From: Rubrobacter tropicus | Lineage (GTDB): Bacteria > Actinomycetota > Rubrobacteria > Rubrobacterales > Rubrobacteraceae | Assembly: GCF_011492945.1 (NCBI RefSeq) | Contig: NZ_CP045119.1 | Coordinates: forward strand, 496,001-560,000 | Direction: 5' to 3' | DNA: 64,000 nucleotides | Shown here: one piece after another, positions 24,233 through 31,303 of the stretch | How the letters are laid out: every line of letters begins with the position of its first letter | Numbering within the stretch: the first letter of the stretch is position 1 | Translations under genes and position numbers: made by a program | Notes under the pieces: model-generated | What the model was told of the DNA's origin: nothing | The model's input: the letters and a program-made list of their open reading frames with translations, nothing else | Databases searched by the model: none

Positions 24233-24802
24233 CTAGCGAGAGATTCTGGGTCCTACCCCCACGGCGTTCTTGGCCGACGGACCGCGGCGATCGGCCCGCC
24301 TGCCCGCGGGCGCCGGCCCAACGATGACCCGCGCGTCGTCGCCCGCTACCAGCCGGCCTAGCCGGGAGAGCGAGCGCCTGAGGTGGCTTCCCGCCGCGCT
24401 TCTCGCGGTCGCTCCCCGTGCCAGGGCCGCCAGGAACGGATCCGTCGGTACCAGCACGGTCCCGAAGGCCGCCACCGCGCCACCACCAACGGCGGCTATC
24501 GAGCACTCGCCCCACCCTTCGAGCGGTCCTTCGTACGTCCAGCGTAGCCGGTACGGGGCCTCCGTCTCCTCCAGCACGCTCAGGACCTTCTTCCTCAGGC
24601 CGAGAAACGAGACCTCCCACTCCGAGAGCATCCCGGTCCCCCCCTCGCCCGAGAGCACCTCGACCCGCCGCACGCCGGGCGCCCACGCCGGAAACCCGCG
24701 CACGTCGAGCACGGCCTCGTAGAAGTCCTCCGGCGCCGCCGGCGCGAAGACGCTCGCCCCAAAGGCCGAATCAAGGATTTTGTTCGATGTTGCTACGTTC
24801 AT
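24233..24802 (-). CDS. SRPBCC (START-like) fold protein
   Basis: 189-residue protein of the polyketide cyclase/CoqQ-like ligand-binding fold: FGASVFAPAAPEDFYEAVLDV, FPAWAPGVRRVEVL, a WEVSFLGLRKKVLS strand, and WTYEGPLEGWGECSI. Residues from about 150 (AGRRADRRGPSAKN) are Arg/Gly-rich and probably disordered. Such proteins bind hydrophobic ligands or help quinone-dependent respiration; the ligand here is unknown. ATG 24802 lies 8 nt after a TATAAT box on the minus strand, so the mRNA is probably leaderless. It is divergent from the Nudix gene with interlocked promoters. Confidence 0.8.
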   Translation of the reverse strand: MNVATSNKILDSAFGASVFAPAAPEDFYEAVLDVRGFPAWAPGVRRVEVLSGEGGTGMLSEWEVSFLGLRKKVLSVLEETEAPYRLRWTYEGPLEGWGECSIAAVGGGAVAAFGTVLVPTDPFLAALARGATARSAAGSHLRRSLSRLGRLVAGDDARVIVGPAPAGRRADRRGPSAKNAVGVGPRISR

Positions 24803-24810
24803 GTAGCAAA

Positions 24811-24835
24811 ATTATACATCCTGCGGGGATATACT
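24811..24835. promoter_or_regulatory. Back-to-back -10 elements of two divergent, probably leaderless genes
   Basis: Minus strand TATAAT (24816-24811) lies 8 nt before ATG 24802. Plus strand TATACT (24830-24835) lies 7 nt before GTG 24843. Only 13 nt separate the two hexamers, so each polymerase site covers the other. Confidence 0.6.
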
Positions 24836-24842
24836 CCCCTTC

Positions 24843-25403
24843 GTGGAGGACGGGAGCTGGCGGACGTTTGGGCGGGAGTACGTGTACCGGAGTCCGTGGT
24901 GCTCGTTTCGGGTGGACGGGGTGGAGTTGCCCGGGGGGCAGAGGATCGAGTACGGGGTGCTCGAGAGCGGCGGGTTCGCGGCCGTCGTCGCTTTGACCGA
25001 AGAGAACGAGGTGGTCCTGGTGCGGCAGTGGCGGCAGCCGCTCGGCGCTTTCACGCTGGAGTTGCCGAGCGGGGGCGTGGACGCCGGGGAGAGCGCGGCT
25101 GAGGCTGCCGGGCGGGAGCTGCTGGAAGAGACGGGGTACGGGGCCGAGGGGTTGGAGCGGCTGACGAGCGTACACACGAGCACCGGTCGGAGCACGGAGG
25201 TCGGGCACGTCTTTCGGTGCCGGGCCGTCAGGGATGGGCGGGGGCCGGGGCCAGAGCCCACGGAGTTTATCCGGGTTGTGGAGGTGCCGTTCGGGGAGGC
25301 GTTGGCGATGGTTCGGGACGGGCGCATCACGGACGCTGCGACCGTTCTCGGGCTGTTGTGGGAGGCGGGGCGTGGCGCGGGGGGCGTCCCTCCGGTAGAC
25401 TAG
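24843..25403 (+). CDS. Nudix hydrolase, ADP-ribose pyrophosphatase-like
   Basis: Hydrolyses nucleoside diphosphate derivatives. The Nudix box is GGVDAGESAAEAAGRELLEE with the following TGY (residues about 79-101), matching GX5EX7REUXEEXGU. The preceding VVLVRQWRQPLGAFTLELPSG and the N-terminal strand pair are typical of ADP-ribose pyrophosphatases. 186 residues, cytoplasmic. GTG 24843 is supported by TATACT 7 nt ahead; there is no Shine-Dalgarno site because the transcript would start at the GTG. It is followed 13 nt later by the TPP riboswitch, which begins a separate unit. Confidence 0.9.
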   Translation: MEDGSWRTFGREYVYRSPWCSFRVDGVELPGGQRIEYGVLESGGFAAVVALTEENEVVLVRQWRQPLGAFTLELPSGGVDAGESAAEAAGRELLEETGYGAEGLERLTSVHTSTGRSTEVGHVFRCRAVRDGRGPGPEPTEFIRVVEVPFGEALAMVRDGRITDAATVLGLLWEAGRGAGGVPPVD

Positions 25404-25415
25404 GGAGACAAACAA

Positions 25416-25506
25416 CCGGGGAGCCGCGAGGCTGAGAGGGCAAAAAGACCGAGAGGTTTGGAGCCGACCCGCTGAACCTGATCCGGGTAATGCCGGCGCA
25501 GGGAGA
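25416..25506 (+). promoter_or_regulatory. TPP (THI-box) riboswitch
   Basis: The leader carries the conserved THI-box blocks: GGGGAGCC, GGCTGAGAGGG, then GACCCGCTGAACCTGATC, CGGGTAATGCCGGCGCAGGGA. These bind thiamine pyrophosphate and close expression of the downstream genes. It lies about 50 nt before the thiT start, and AGGAGGG at 25543-25549 is the probable ribosome-binding site that could be masked. Confidence 0.95.
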
Positions 25507-25556
25507 TAAGAGAGTCTCGTCGGCGCATCCCCGCACAACGACAGGAGGGTGCGCTT

Positions 25557-26117
25557 TTGAACGCTTTCAGGGACACGAGGGTCTTGACCGAGGCGGCGCT
25601 CGCCGTCGCGCTCGCGTTCGTCCTCAGCTTCGTCAAGGTCTTCGAGATGCCTTTGGGGGGGTCGATCTCTCTCGAAATGTTCCCCCTCATGCTCCTCGCC
25701 CTCAGGCAGGGCCCCGTCGTCGGCATAACCGCCGGCGCGGTCTACGGTCTAATGGACATAATCACCCCGCCCGTCTTCGTCTTTCACCCCGTCCAGGTGC
25801 TGCTGGACTACCCGCTGGCCTTCGGCGCGCTCGGGCTGGCCGGCTTCTTCCGGCCGACCGTGCGGGGTGCGATCGTAGGGGCGACGGCGGCGGTCCTCGC
25901 CCGCTTCGCCTGCCACTTCCTCTCCGGCGTCGTCTTCTTCGCCTCCTACGCGCCAGAGGGATGGAATCCGTACCTCTACTCCGCCGCGTACAACGCGGCG
26001 TATCTGGTCCCGAGCCTCGTCATAGCCGCGGTCGTGGTGGTGGTCCTGCTCAGGGCGCTCGAAGGGGCCCAGCCCTCGCCGCGTCAACTTCGGTACCGGC
26101 GCTCCGCCGTCTCCTAG
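25557..26117 (+). CDS. thiT: ECF transporter S component, thiamine-specific (ThiT-like)
   Basis: Membrane substrate-binding subunit of an energy-coupling-factor transporter that imports thiamine. 186 residues with about six hydrophobic segments (VLTEAALAVALAFVLSFVKV, GPVVGITAGAVYGLMDII, LVPSLVIAAVVVVVLLRAL). The segment MPLGGSISLEMFPLMLLALR matches the loop found in ThiT. The ATPase and T components are not in the window and must be shared from elsewhere. TTG 25557 with AGGAGGG ahead. The TPP riboswitch directly upstream strongly supports thiamine as substrate. Confidence 0.9.
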   Translation: MNAFRDTRVLTEAALAVALAFVLSFVKVFEMPLGGSISLEMFPLMLLALRQGPVVGITAGAVYGLMDIITPPVFVFHPVQVLLDYPLAFGALGLAGFFRPTVRGAIVGATAAVLARFACHFLSGVVFFASYAPEGWNPYLYSAAYNAAYLVPSLVIAAVVVVVLLRALEGAQPSPRQLRYRRSAVS

Positions 26118-26118
26118 C

Positions 26119-26787
26119 TTGCGCGCGGCCGTCTTCCTGAACGGTTCCCCGGACCCGCCCGACCTGCTCCGCCGCGTCGCCGCGGCGGCCGACCTCGTGG
26201 TCGCGGCCGACGGCGGCGCCTCGCACGCGCTCGCGGCGGGCATCGTCCCCGAACTCGTCGTCGGCGACATGGACTCCCTGGGCGACGAGGGGGCGCGGCG
26301 GGTCGGGGCGCAGGGGGCCACCCTGGAGCGCCACCCGGCCAGGAAGGACAAGATGGACGGGCACCTCGCCGTCCTCGCCGCCCACGAGAGGGGCGCAACG
26401 GACCTGGACCTCCTCTGCGCCGCGGGCGGAAGGCTCGACGCCACCTTCGCGCTGCCGCACCTGCTGCTCGCCGCGGAGCGGATGGGGCTCAGGGCGACTG
26501 TCGTGGCGGGGTGGGGGGAGATGTTCGTGGTGGAGGAAGGCTCCCGAGCGGTCGCGGGCGGACCCGGCGAGAGCGTCTCCGTCTTTCCGGTCTCCGGCGC
26601 GGCGGGCGGCGTCACCCTCGAAGGCTTCCAGTACCCGCTGGAGGGGGCCGGGATCGAGGCCGGCGACACTTTGGGGTTCCACAACGAGTTGCTCGGGGGA
26701 GAGGCCAAAGTCTCCGTGAAGAACGGCGCCTTGTTGGTGATCCACGAGACCGGGCCGATGCCCGGTGGGGGAGGGGAAGTGCTTTGA
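26119..26787 (+). CDS. thiN: Thiamine pyrophosphokinase-like protein
   Basis: Predicted to convert thiamine to TPP. Family blocks: VVAADGGASHAL, VVGDMDSLGDEG (metal-binding Asp), ERHPARKDKMDG and AAGGRLDATFALPHLLLAAE, followed by a C-terminal beta domain. Two positions differ from the usual motifs: KDxTD reads KDKMD and GGRxDH reads GGRLDA. These touch the active site, so activity is likely but not certain. TTG 26119 starts 1 nt after the thiT stop. Its position after the thiamine transporter under a TPP riboswitch fits import followed by pyrophosphorylation. Confidence 0.85.
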   Translation: MRAAVFLNGSPDPPDLLRRVAAAADLVVAADGGASHALAAGIVPELVVGDMDSLGDEGARRVGAQGATLERHPARKDKMDGHLAVLAAHERGATDLDLLCAAGGRLDATFALPHLLLAAERMGLRATVVAGWGEMFVVEEGSRAVAGGPGESVSVFPVSGAAGGVTLEGFQYPLEGAGIEAGDTLGFHNELLGGEAKVSVKNGALLVIHETGPMPGGGGEVL

Positions 26788-27551
26788 GTGTTCTGGAAGG
26801 AAAGGTCGCCCTCGTCACGGGCGCGAGCCGGGGTGTCGGTGCCGCCATCGCCGGCGTGCTGGCCGACGAGGGCGCGGCGGTCGTCGTCAACTACCTGAAG
26901 AACGAGGAACTCGCGGAAGGGGTTGCGGGCGGCATTCGCGGGCTCGGCGGGAGGGCCTTCGCCCACCGGGCGGACGTTACGGACGAGGCCGCCGTGATGG
27001 AGATGGTCGAGAGGGCGACGGGCGAGTTCGGGCCCATCGACGTGCTCGTCAACAACGCGCTTCCCGACTACAGGTTCGACCCCGCCGGGCGCAAAGACTT
27101 CGGGAGCGTGAGATGGGACGATTACCTGCAGCAGCTCGGGGGGCTGAAGGGTGCGCTGCACTGCTCGCAGGCCGTGGTGCCCGGGATGGTAGAGAAGGGG
27201 GGCGGCAGGATCGTCAGCATCCTCTCCAACCTCATAAACAACCCGGTCGTCCCCTACCACGACTACACGACGGCCAAGAGCGCCCTCCTCGGCTTCTCCC
27301 GCAACCTCGCAGCCGAGCTCGGCCCCCACAACATAACCGTCAACATGGTCGCCGGCGGCCTCATAGACGAGACCGACGCGAGCGCCCCGACCACCGAGGA
27401 TGTCCGCCGCCTCGTCGCTGGCTCAACGCCCCTGCGCCGCCTCGGCACCCCCGACGACCTCGCGCGCGCGGTCCTCATGTTCGCCTCGCCGTGGTCGGAC
27501 TTCGTCACGGGACAGTACGTAACCTGCGACGGCGGGTTGGTTATGGCTTAG
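26784..27551 (+). CDS. SDR-family oxidoreductase in the thiamine operon
   Basis: 255-residue classical SDR: TGASRGVGAA (cofactor), VLVNNALPD in place of NNAG, catalytic Ser in SILSNL, YHDYTTAKSALLGFSRNLA with Tyr and Lys. It starts at TTG 26784, overlapping the thiN stop (TTGA), so it is translated with thiN. It is closest in style to FabG-like reductases. SDRs are not part of known thiamine salvage, so its role is open: either unrelated, or acting on an alcohol/aldehyde form of HMP or thiazole (speculation). An intergenic repeat follows before thiD. Confidence 0.87.
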   Translation: MSVLEGKVALVTGASRGVGAAIAGVLADEGAAVVVNYLKNEELAEGVAGGIRGLGGRAFAHRADVTDEAAVMEMVERATGEFGPIDVLVNNALPDYRFDPAGRKDFGSVRWDDYLQQLGGLKGALHCSQAVVPGMVEKGGGRIVSILSNLINNPVVPYHDYTTAKSALLGFSRNLAAELGPHNITVNMVAGGLIDETDASAPTTEDVRRLVAGSTPLRRLGTPDDLARAVLMFASPWSDFVTGQYVTCDGGLVMA

Positions 27552-27590
27552 GGCTATCGGCTTTCAGCGGTCAGCTATCAGCCCTTGTTG
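27549..27590. repeat. TCAGC-type repeat inside the thiamine operon
   Basis: GGGCTATCGGCTTTCAGCG and GTCAGCTATCAGCCC follow the SDR stop codon without an adjacent perfect hairpin. The copy separates the thiT-thiN-SDR block from thiD. Confidence 0.65.
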
Positions 27591-27599
27591 GGAGGGACT

Positions 27600-28394
27600 T
27601 TGAAACGGGTTTTGAGCGTGGCGACTAGTGATTCGGGGGCCGGGGCCGGGATTCAGGCGGACTTGAAGGCGTTTTTGCGGTGCGGCGTCTACGGGACGAC
27701 GGCCGTCGTCGCCACGACGGCGCAGAATACCGTCGGGGTAACGGACATATATCCGTTTCCGCCTGGGGTCGCCGTGGGCCAGATAGAGGCCGTCGCGGAG
27801 GATATCGGGGTGGACGCGGTGAAGACCGGCATGTTGTTCAACGCCGGCATCATCTCGGCCGTGGCCGGGGCGGTGCGGCGTTTGGGGTTGCCGAACCTCG
27901 TGGTCGACCCCGTTATGGTCGCCGAGAGCGGGGCGGAGTTGCTAGAGCCAGCGGCGGTAGAGACTTACAAGGAGGAACTTTTTCCGCTCGCCAGGGTCTT
28001 GACGCCCAACGTAAACGAGGCGTTTGCGTTGCTTGGCGAGCCCGTGGACGAGGGTGGGATCGAGGATTGCGCGGCGGCGCTCCTCGAGTTGGGACCGGAG
28101 GCCGTGGTCGTAACGGGCGGGCACACGTCCGCGGGCGCAGACCTTCTCTACGATGGTTTGAGGTTCGAGAGGATAGAGGGGCCCGTGCATTCTTCGCAGA
28201 ACACCCACGGGGCGGGGTGCACGCACTCTTCGGCGCTGGCGAGTTTTCTGGCGCGGGGATTTGGTCTCTTGGAGGCGGCCCGGCGGGCCAGGGAGGTCGC
28301 GTCCGAGGCCGTCGGGTACGGGCTCGCGGAGATCGGGGCCGGGGCCGGGCCCGTTCACGCGCTCGGCGGTGTTCTGGAGAGGGGAGGGCGATGA
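27600..28394 (+). CDS. thiD: Hydroxymethylpyrimidine / phosphomethylpyrimidine kinase
   Basis: Phosphorylates HMP twice to give HMP-PP for thiamine assembly. PfkB-like kinase of 264 residues: SVATSDSGAGAGIQADLKAF at the start, TTAQNTVGVTDI, VKTGMLFNAGII, VVDPVMVAESGAELL, LTPNVNEAFAL, and the anion-hole NTHGAGCTHSSALASFLA near the end. TTG 27600 with GGAGGG 3-9 nt ahead is preferred to the first in-frame codon at 27585. Its stop overlaps the thiM ATG (ATGA). Confidence 0.95.
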   Translation: MKRVLSVATSDSGAGAGIQADLKAFLRCGVYGTTAVVATTAQNTVGVTDIYPFPPGVAVGQIEAVAEDIGVDAVKTGMLFNAGIISAVAGAVRRLGLPNLVVDPVMVAESGAELLEPAAVETYKEELFPLARVLTPNVNEAFALLGEPVDEGGIEDCAAALLELGPEAVVVTGGHTSAGADLLYDGLRFERIEGPVHSSQNTHGAGCTHSSALASFLARGFGLLEAARRAREVASEAVGYGLAEIGAGAGPVHALGGVLERGGR

Positions 28395-29191
28395 ACGCCT
28401 CCGGGGCGCTGCGGAGGATCGGGGAGAGACGGCCGCTCGTCCACCACCTGACGAACTACGTAACCGTCAACCTCGTCGCCAACGCGACGCTCGCGACGGG
28501 GGCCTTGCCCGTGATGGCGAACGCCGTCGAGGAGGTGGAGGAGATGGCGGCCACAGCCTCCGCGCTCGTCATCAACACGGGGACGCTCGACGGGGACTGG
28601 GTGGAGGCCATGATCCTGGCCGGCAAGGAGGCCAACCGCCGCGGCATCCCCGTCGTCCTCGACCCCGTCGGCGCCGGGGCCACCCGCTTTCGCACCGAGA
28701 CGCCGGAGAGGCTCCTCTCCGAGATAGACTTCACGGCCGTCTGCGGCAACGCCGGCGAGGTCTCGGCGCTCGCGGGCCTCGCCGCGGAGGTCCGCGGCGT
28801 GGAGAGCATCGGCGGCGACGCGAGGGAAGCGGTCCAGAAGGCCGCCGGGCGCCTCGGGACGACCGTCGCCGCGACCGGCCCGGTCGACTACGTGTGCGAC
28901 GGGGAGCGTCTCCTTGCCGTCAAGAACGGCCACGCCCTGATGGGGCGCATCGTCGGGAGCGGCTGCGCCTCCACGGCCGTCGTCGGGTGCCTGGCCGCGG
29001 TCGGGGGTGGCGACGCGGGGACGGTGGCCGGGGCGCTGGCCTACTTCGGCCTGGCCGGGGAGGTCGCTGCGGGAGGGGCCGGGGGGCCGGGCACCTTCGA
29101 GCCCCGCCTGCTCGACGCGTTGTCCGCGCTCGCCGCGGATCCGGACGGCCTCGACGGGCGTCTCGTGGTGGAGGAGGTGCCGCTTGCGTAG
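28391..29191 (+). CDS. thiM: Hydroxyethylthiazole kinase
   Basis: Phosphorylates the thiazole moiety 5-(hydroxyethyl)-4-methylthiazole for salvage. 266 residues. Motifs: PLVHHLTNYVTVNLVANATL, ALPVMANAVEE, LVINTGTLD, PVVLDPVGAGATRFR, ATGPVDYVCDGERL and the catalytic-loop GSGCASTAVVGCLA. ATG 28391 overlaps the thiD stop; the longer open frame upstream belongs to shadow sequence. Paired with thiD and thiE it completes the HMP plus thiazole salvage branch. The gene end overlaps thiW by 8 nt. Confidence 0.95.
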   Translation: MNASGALRRIGERRPLVHHLTNYVTVNLVANATLATGALPVMANAVEEVEEMAATASALVINTGTLDGDWVEAMILAGKEANRRGIPVVLDPVGAGATRFRTETPERLLSEIDFTAVCGNAGEVSALAGLAAEVRGVESIGGDAREAVQKAAGRLGTTVAATGPVDYVCDGERLLAVKNGHALMGRIVGSGCASTAVVGCLAAVGGGDAGTVAGALAYFGLAGEVAAGGAGGPGTFEPRLLDALSALAADPDGLDGRLVVEEVPLA

Positions 29192-29687
29192 CGCCGCCGG
29201 GGGCGTTACGGGCAGCCCGACCCGCAGGCTGGTCCTCGCCGCGCTCTTCGCGGGGCTTGGCGTCCTTCTCTCTTCCTTCGCCGTGCCGGTCGGGGCTTCC
29301 CGCGTCTTCCCGTTCCAGCACGCCATAAACGCCGTAGCCGGGGTCCTGCTCGGGCCGTGGTGGGCCGCGGGATCGGCGCTCGTCACGGCCACCTTGAGGT
29401 TCTCCCTGGGGACGGGGAGCATCTTCGCCTTTCCGGGGAGCCCGTTCGGGGCGCTCGCGGTCGGCCTTGCCTACCGGTACTCGCGCAGGGACGAGGCGGC
29501 CCTGTTCGAGCCCGTCGGCACCGTGTTCGTCGGGGCGACGGTCGGGGCGGTCTTGATCTCACCTTTCCTGGGGGCGGCCGGCGGCCTCGTGGTTCTGATG
29601 GTCTCCTTCGCCCTCTCCAGCATCCCCGGCGCCGCCATCGGCTACGGGGTTCTGAAGGTTTTGAGGAGATCCGGGCAGGCGGGATGA
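29184..29687 (+). CDS. thiW: ECF transporter S component ThiW (thiazole uptake)
   Basis: Integral membrane protein of about 167 residues with five or six hydrophobic segments (LVLAALFAGLGVLLSSFAVP, HAINAVAGVLLGPWWAAGSA, GLVVLMVSFALSSIPGAAIG). The sequence VGASRVFPFQHAINAVAGVL is characteristic of ThiW, linked to uptake of the thiazole precursor. TTG 29184 lies inside the end of thiM with GAGGAGG 7 nt ahead. The shared ATPase and T subunits must be encoded elsewhere. Adjacent to thiM, its expected user. Confidence 0.88.
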   Translation: MRSAAGGVTGSPTRRLVLAALFAGLGVLLSSFAVPVGASRVFPFQHAINAVAGVLLGPWWAAGSALVTATLRFSLGTGSIFAFPGSPFGALAVGLAYRYSRRDEAALFEPVGTVFVGATVGAVLISPFLGAAGGLVVLMVSFALSSIPGAAIGYGVLKVLRRSGQAG

Positions 29688-30523
29688 GCGCCTCACGGAA
29701 CCGGGCGGGGACGCCGTTCACTGAAAGAACCGGCGAAGAGGCGTATGTTCTGGGCATGAACCGGACGCCTGGGGCGCGCGAGATCCTGAACCACTCGGAC
29801 CACCGCGCCTACCCGACGCCGGACGGCCCCTGGGTCCTGAGCATGAGCTGGCACGACCTCCTCTTCATGCACTGGCCCGTCCCCGCTCAAGAGTTGCGAC
29901 CGCTCATACCCCCCGCCCTGCACCTCGACACCTTCGACGGCCGCGCCTGGCTCGGCGTCGTCCCGTTCCGCATGAGCGGCGTCAGGCCGCGCTTTCTGCC
30001 AGCCGTACCGGGGCTCTCCGGCTTCCCCGAGCTGAACCTCCGCACGTACGTCAGCGCCGGGGGCAAACCGGGCATCTGGTTCTTCTCGCTGGACGCCCAC
30101 AACCCCGTGGCCGTGCGCCTCGCGCGCGCCACCTTCCATCTGCCGTACTTCGACGCCAGGATGTCCTCCCGGAAAGAGAACGATGAGATCTCTTACCGGA
30201 GCGTCCGTACCCACCGGGGCGCCCCGCCGGCGGAGTTCGTGGCCCGCTACAGGCCGGCGGGCGAGCCGTTCGAGAGCCGGCCCGGGACGCTTGAGAATTT
30301 CCTGACGGAACGCTACTGTCTCTACGCCGCCGATGGCCGGGGCAACGTCAGGAGGGGGGACATCCACCACCGGCTCTGGCCCCTAAGACCGGCCGAGGCC
30401 GAGGTCGAGACGCTCGGGATGACAGGCCAGATCGGGGTCGCATTGCCCGATACGCCGCCGCTCCTGCACTTCTCCGACAAGCTGGACGTGCTCGCCTGGG
30501 CCCCGAGGAGGTTGGAGACTTGA
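29684..30523 (+). CDS. DUF2071 (YqjF-like) protein
   Basis: 279-residue protein of the DUF2071/YqjF family, with a beta-rich fold and no known enzymatic role. Blocks seen: LLFMHWPVPAQELRPLIPPAL, WLGVVPFRMSGVRPRFLP, FPELNLRTYV, GIWFFSLDAHNPVAVRLAR, FLTERYCLYAADGRG. No signal peptide or membrane segment. ATG 29684 overlaps the thiW stop (ATGA) and its own stop overlaps the thiE TTG (TTGA), so it is translationally embedded between two thiamine genes. That coupling hints at a role connected to thiamine salvage, but I know of none. Confidence 0.85.
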   Translation: MSASRNRAGTPFTERTGEEAYVLGMNRTPGAREILNHSDHRAYPTPDGPWVLSMSWHDLLFMHWPVPAQELRPLIPPALHLDTFDGRAWLGVVPFRMSGVRPRFLPAVPGLSGFPELNLRTYVSAGGKPGIWFFSLDAHNPVAVRLARATFHLPYFDARMSSRKENDEISYRSVRTHRGAPPAEFVARYRPAGEPFESRPGTLENFLTERYCLYAADGRGNVRRGDIHHRLWPLRPAEAEVETLGMTGQIGVALPDTPPLLHFSDKLDVLAWAPRRLET

Positions 30524-31131
30524 AGATAGACGGCGCCCGCCTTCTACTCGTCACCGACCCGCGTCCCGACCTCGTCGCCCGCGTGGAGGCCGCCGTCCGG
30601 GGCGGGGTGGACATCGTCCAACTGCGGGACAAGAGGGCTCCGGTGGAGGGGCTGATCCCGCTCGCCGAGGAACTCAAGGACGTGTGCGAACGCGCCGGCG
30701 CCCTGTTCACCGTCAACGACGACGTGGAGCTCGCCAGGCGGGTCGGGGCGGACGGGGTTCACCTCGGGGAGGATGACGATCCCACGCCGCGCGCGAGGAG
30801 CGTTCTCGGCACAGGGGCCGTGGTAGGGCGCTCCGCAGGCGGCGTCGCGGAAGCGCTTGAGGCCGTCCGTGGGGGCGCGGATTACCTCGGCGTCGGGGCG
30901 GTCTACGCCACCCCGACGAAGCCCGAGGGCGAGGTGGCGGGACTTGAGACGATCCGGGCTCTCTCCCGCGAGAACCTCCAGGTCCCATGGTTCGCCATCG
31001 GCGGCGTAACCCTCGAAACGGCCCCCCACGTGGCCGAGGCGGGAGCCCCCGGTTTCGCCGTGGTCCGCGCGGTCCTCGACGCCGAAGACCCGGAGGGCGC
31101 GGCCCGGGCGCTGCGCGTGATCCTGGAATAG
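30520..31131 (+). CDS. thiE: Thiamine phosphate synthase
   Basis: Joins HMP-PP and thiazole phosphate to thiamine phosphate. TIM-barrel of 203 residues with the family blocks LLLVTDPRPDL, GGVDIVQLRDKRAP, LFTVNDDVELARRVGADGVHLG (substrate diphosphate and Mg), YLGVGAVYATPTKP and WFAIGGVTLE. TTG 30520 overlaps the DUF2071 stop. It is the last gene of the riboswitch-controlled unit. Its product would be finished by ThiL encoded 1.3 kb downstream. Confidence 0.95.
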   Translation: MKIDGARLLLVTDPRPDLVARVEAAVRGGVDIVQLRDKRAPVEGLIPLAEELKDVCERAGALFTVNDDVELARRVGADGVHLGEDDDPTPRARSVLGTGAVVGRSAGGVAEALEAVRGGADYLGVGAVYATPTKPEGEVAGLETIRALSRENLQVPWFAIGGVTLETAPHVAEAGAPGFAVVRAVLDAEDPEGAARALRVILE

Positions 31132-31250
31132 AGGTTCAGGCATCGGGTTTCGGGCATCAGCCGCTTACTCGTGCAGCGTGGCGTGGGACGCAACCGAGGT
31201 TCGGCTGACGCGGGAGCCAACGATTTGGCCGTTAAAGTCTGATGCCTCAA
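31132..31250. repeat. Degenerate intergenic repeat after thiE
   Basis: GGTTCAGGCATCGGGTTTCG and GGGCATCAGCC, with an inverted-looking GTCTGATGCCTCAA near 31227-31244. A variant of the TCAGC family with a GGCATCAG core. Confidence 0.5.
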
Positions 31251-31258
31251 CGGAAGGC

Positions 31259-31264
31259 TATACT
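31259..31264 (+). promoter_or_regulatory. -10 hexamer TATACT before a leader ORF
   Basis: TATACT ends 6 nt before ATG 31271, so the first coding start on the transcript is that of a 10-codon ORF, not of the Nudix gene. Confidence 0.55.
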
Positions 31265-31270
31265 CCCCGG

Positions 31271-31303
31271 ATGGCTGTCGTCCCGAAAAATCTCACCTCG
31301 TGA
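31271..31303 (+). CDS. 10-codon leader ORF coupled to the tandem Nudix gene
   Basis: Reads MAVVPKNLTS then TGA. The ATG would be at the 5' end of the mRNA, and the stop overlaps the GTG of the next gene (GTGA, 31300-31303). This layout would make Nudix translation depend on ribosomes finishing the short ORF. Too short for similarity; support is positional only. Confidence 0.4.
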   Translation: MAVVPKNLTS

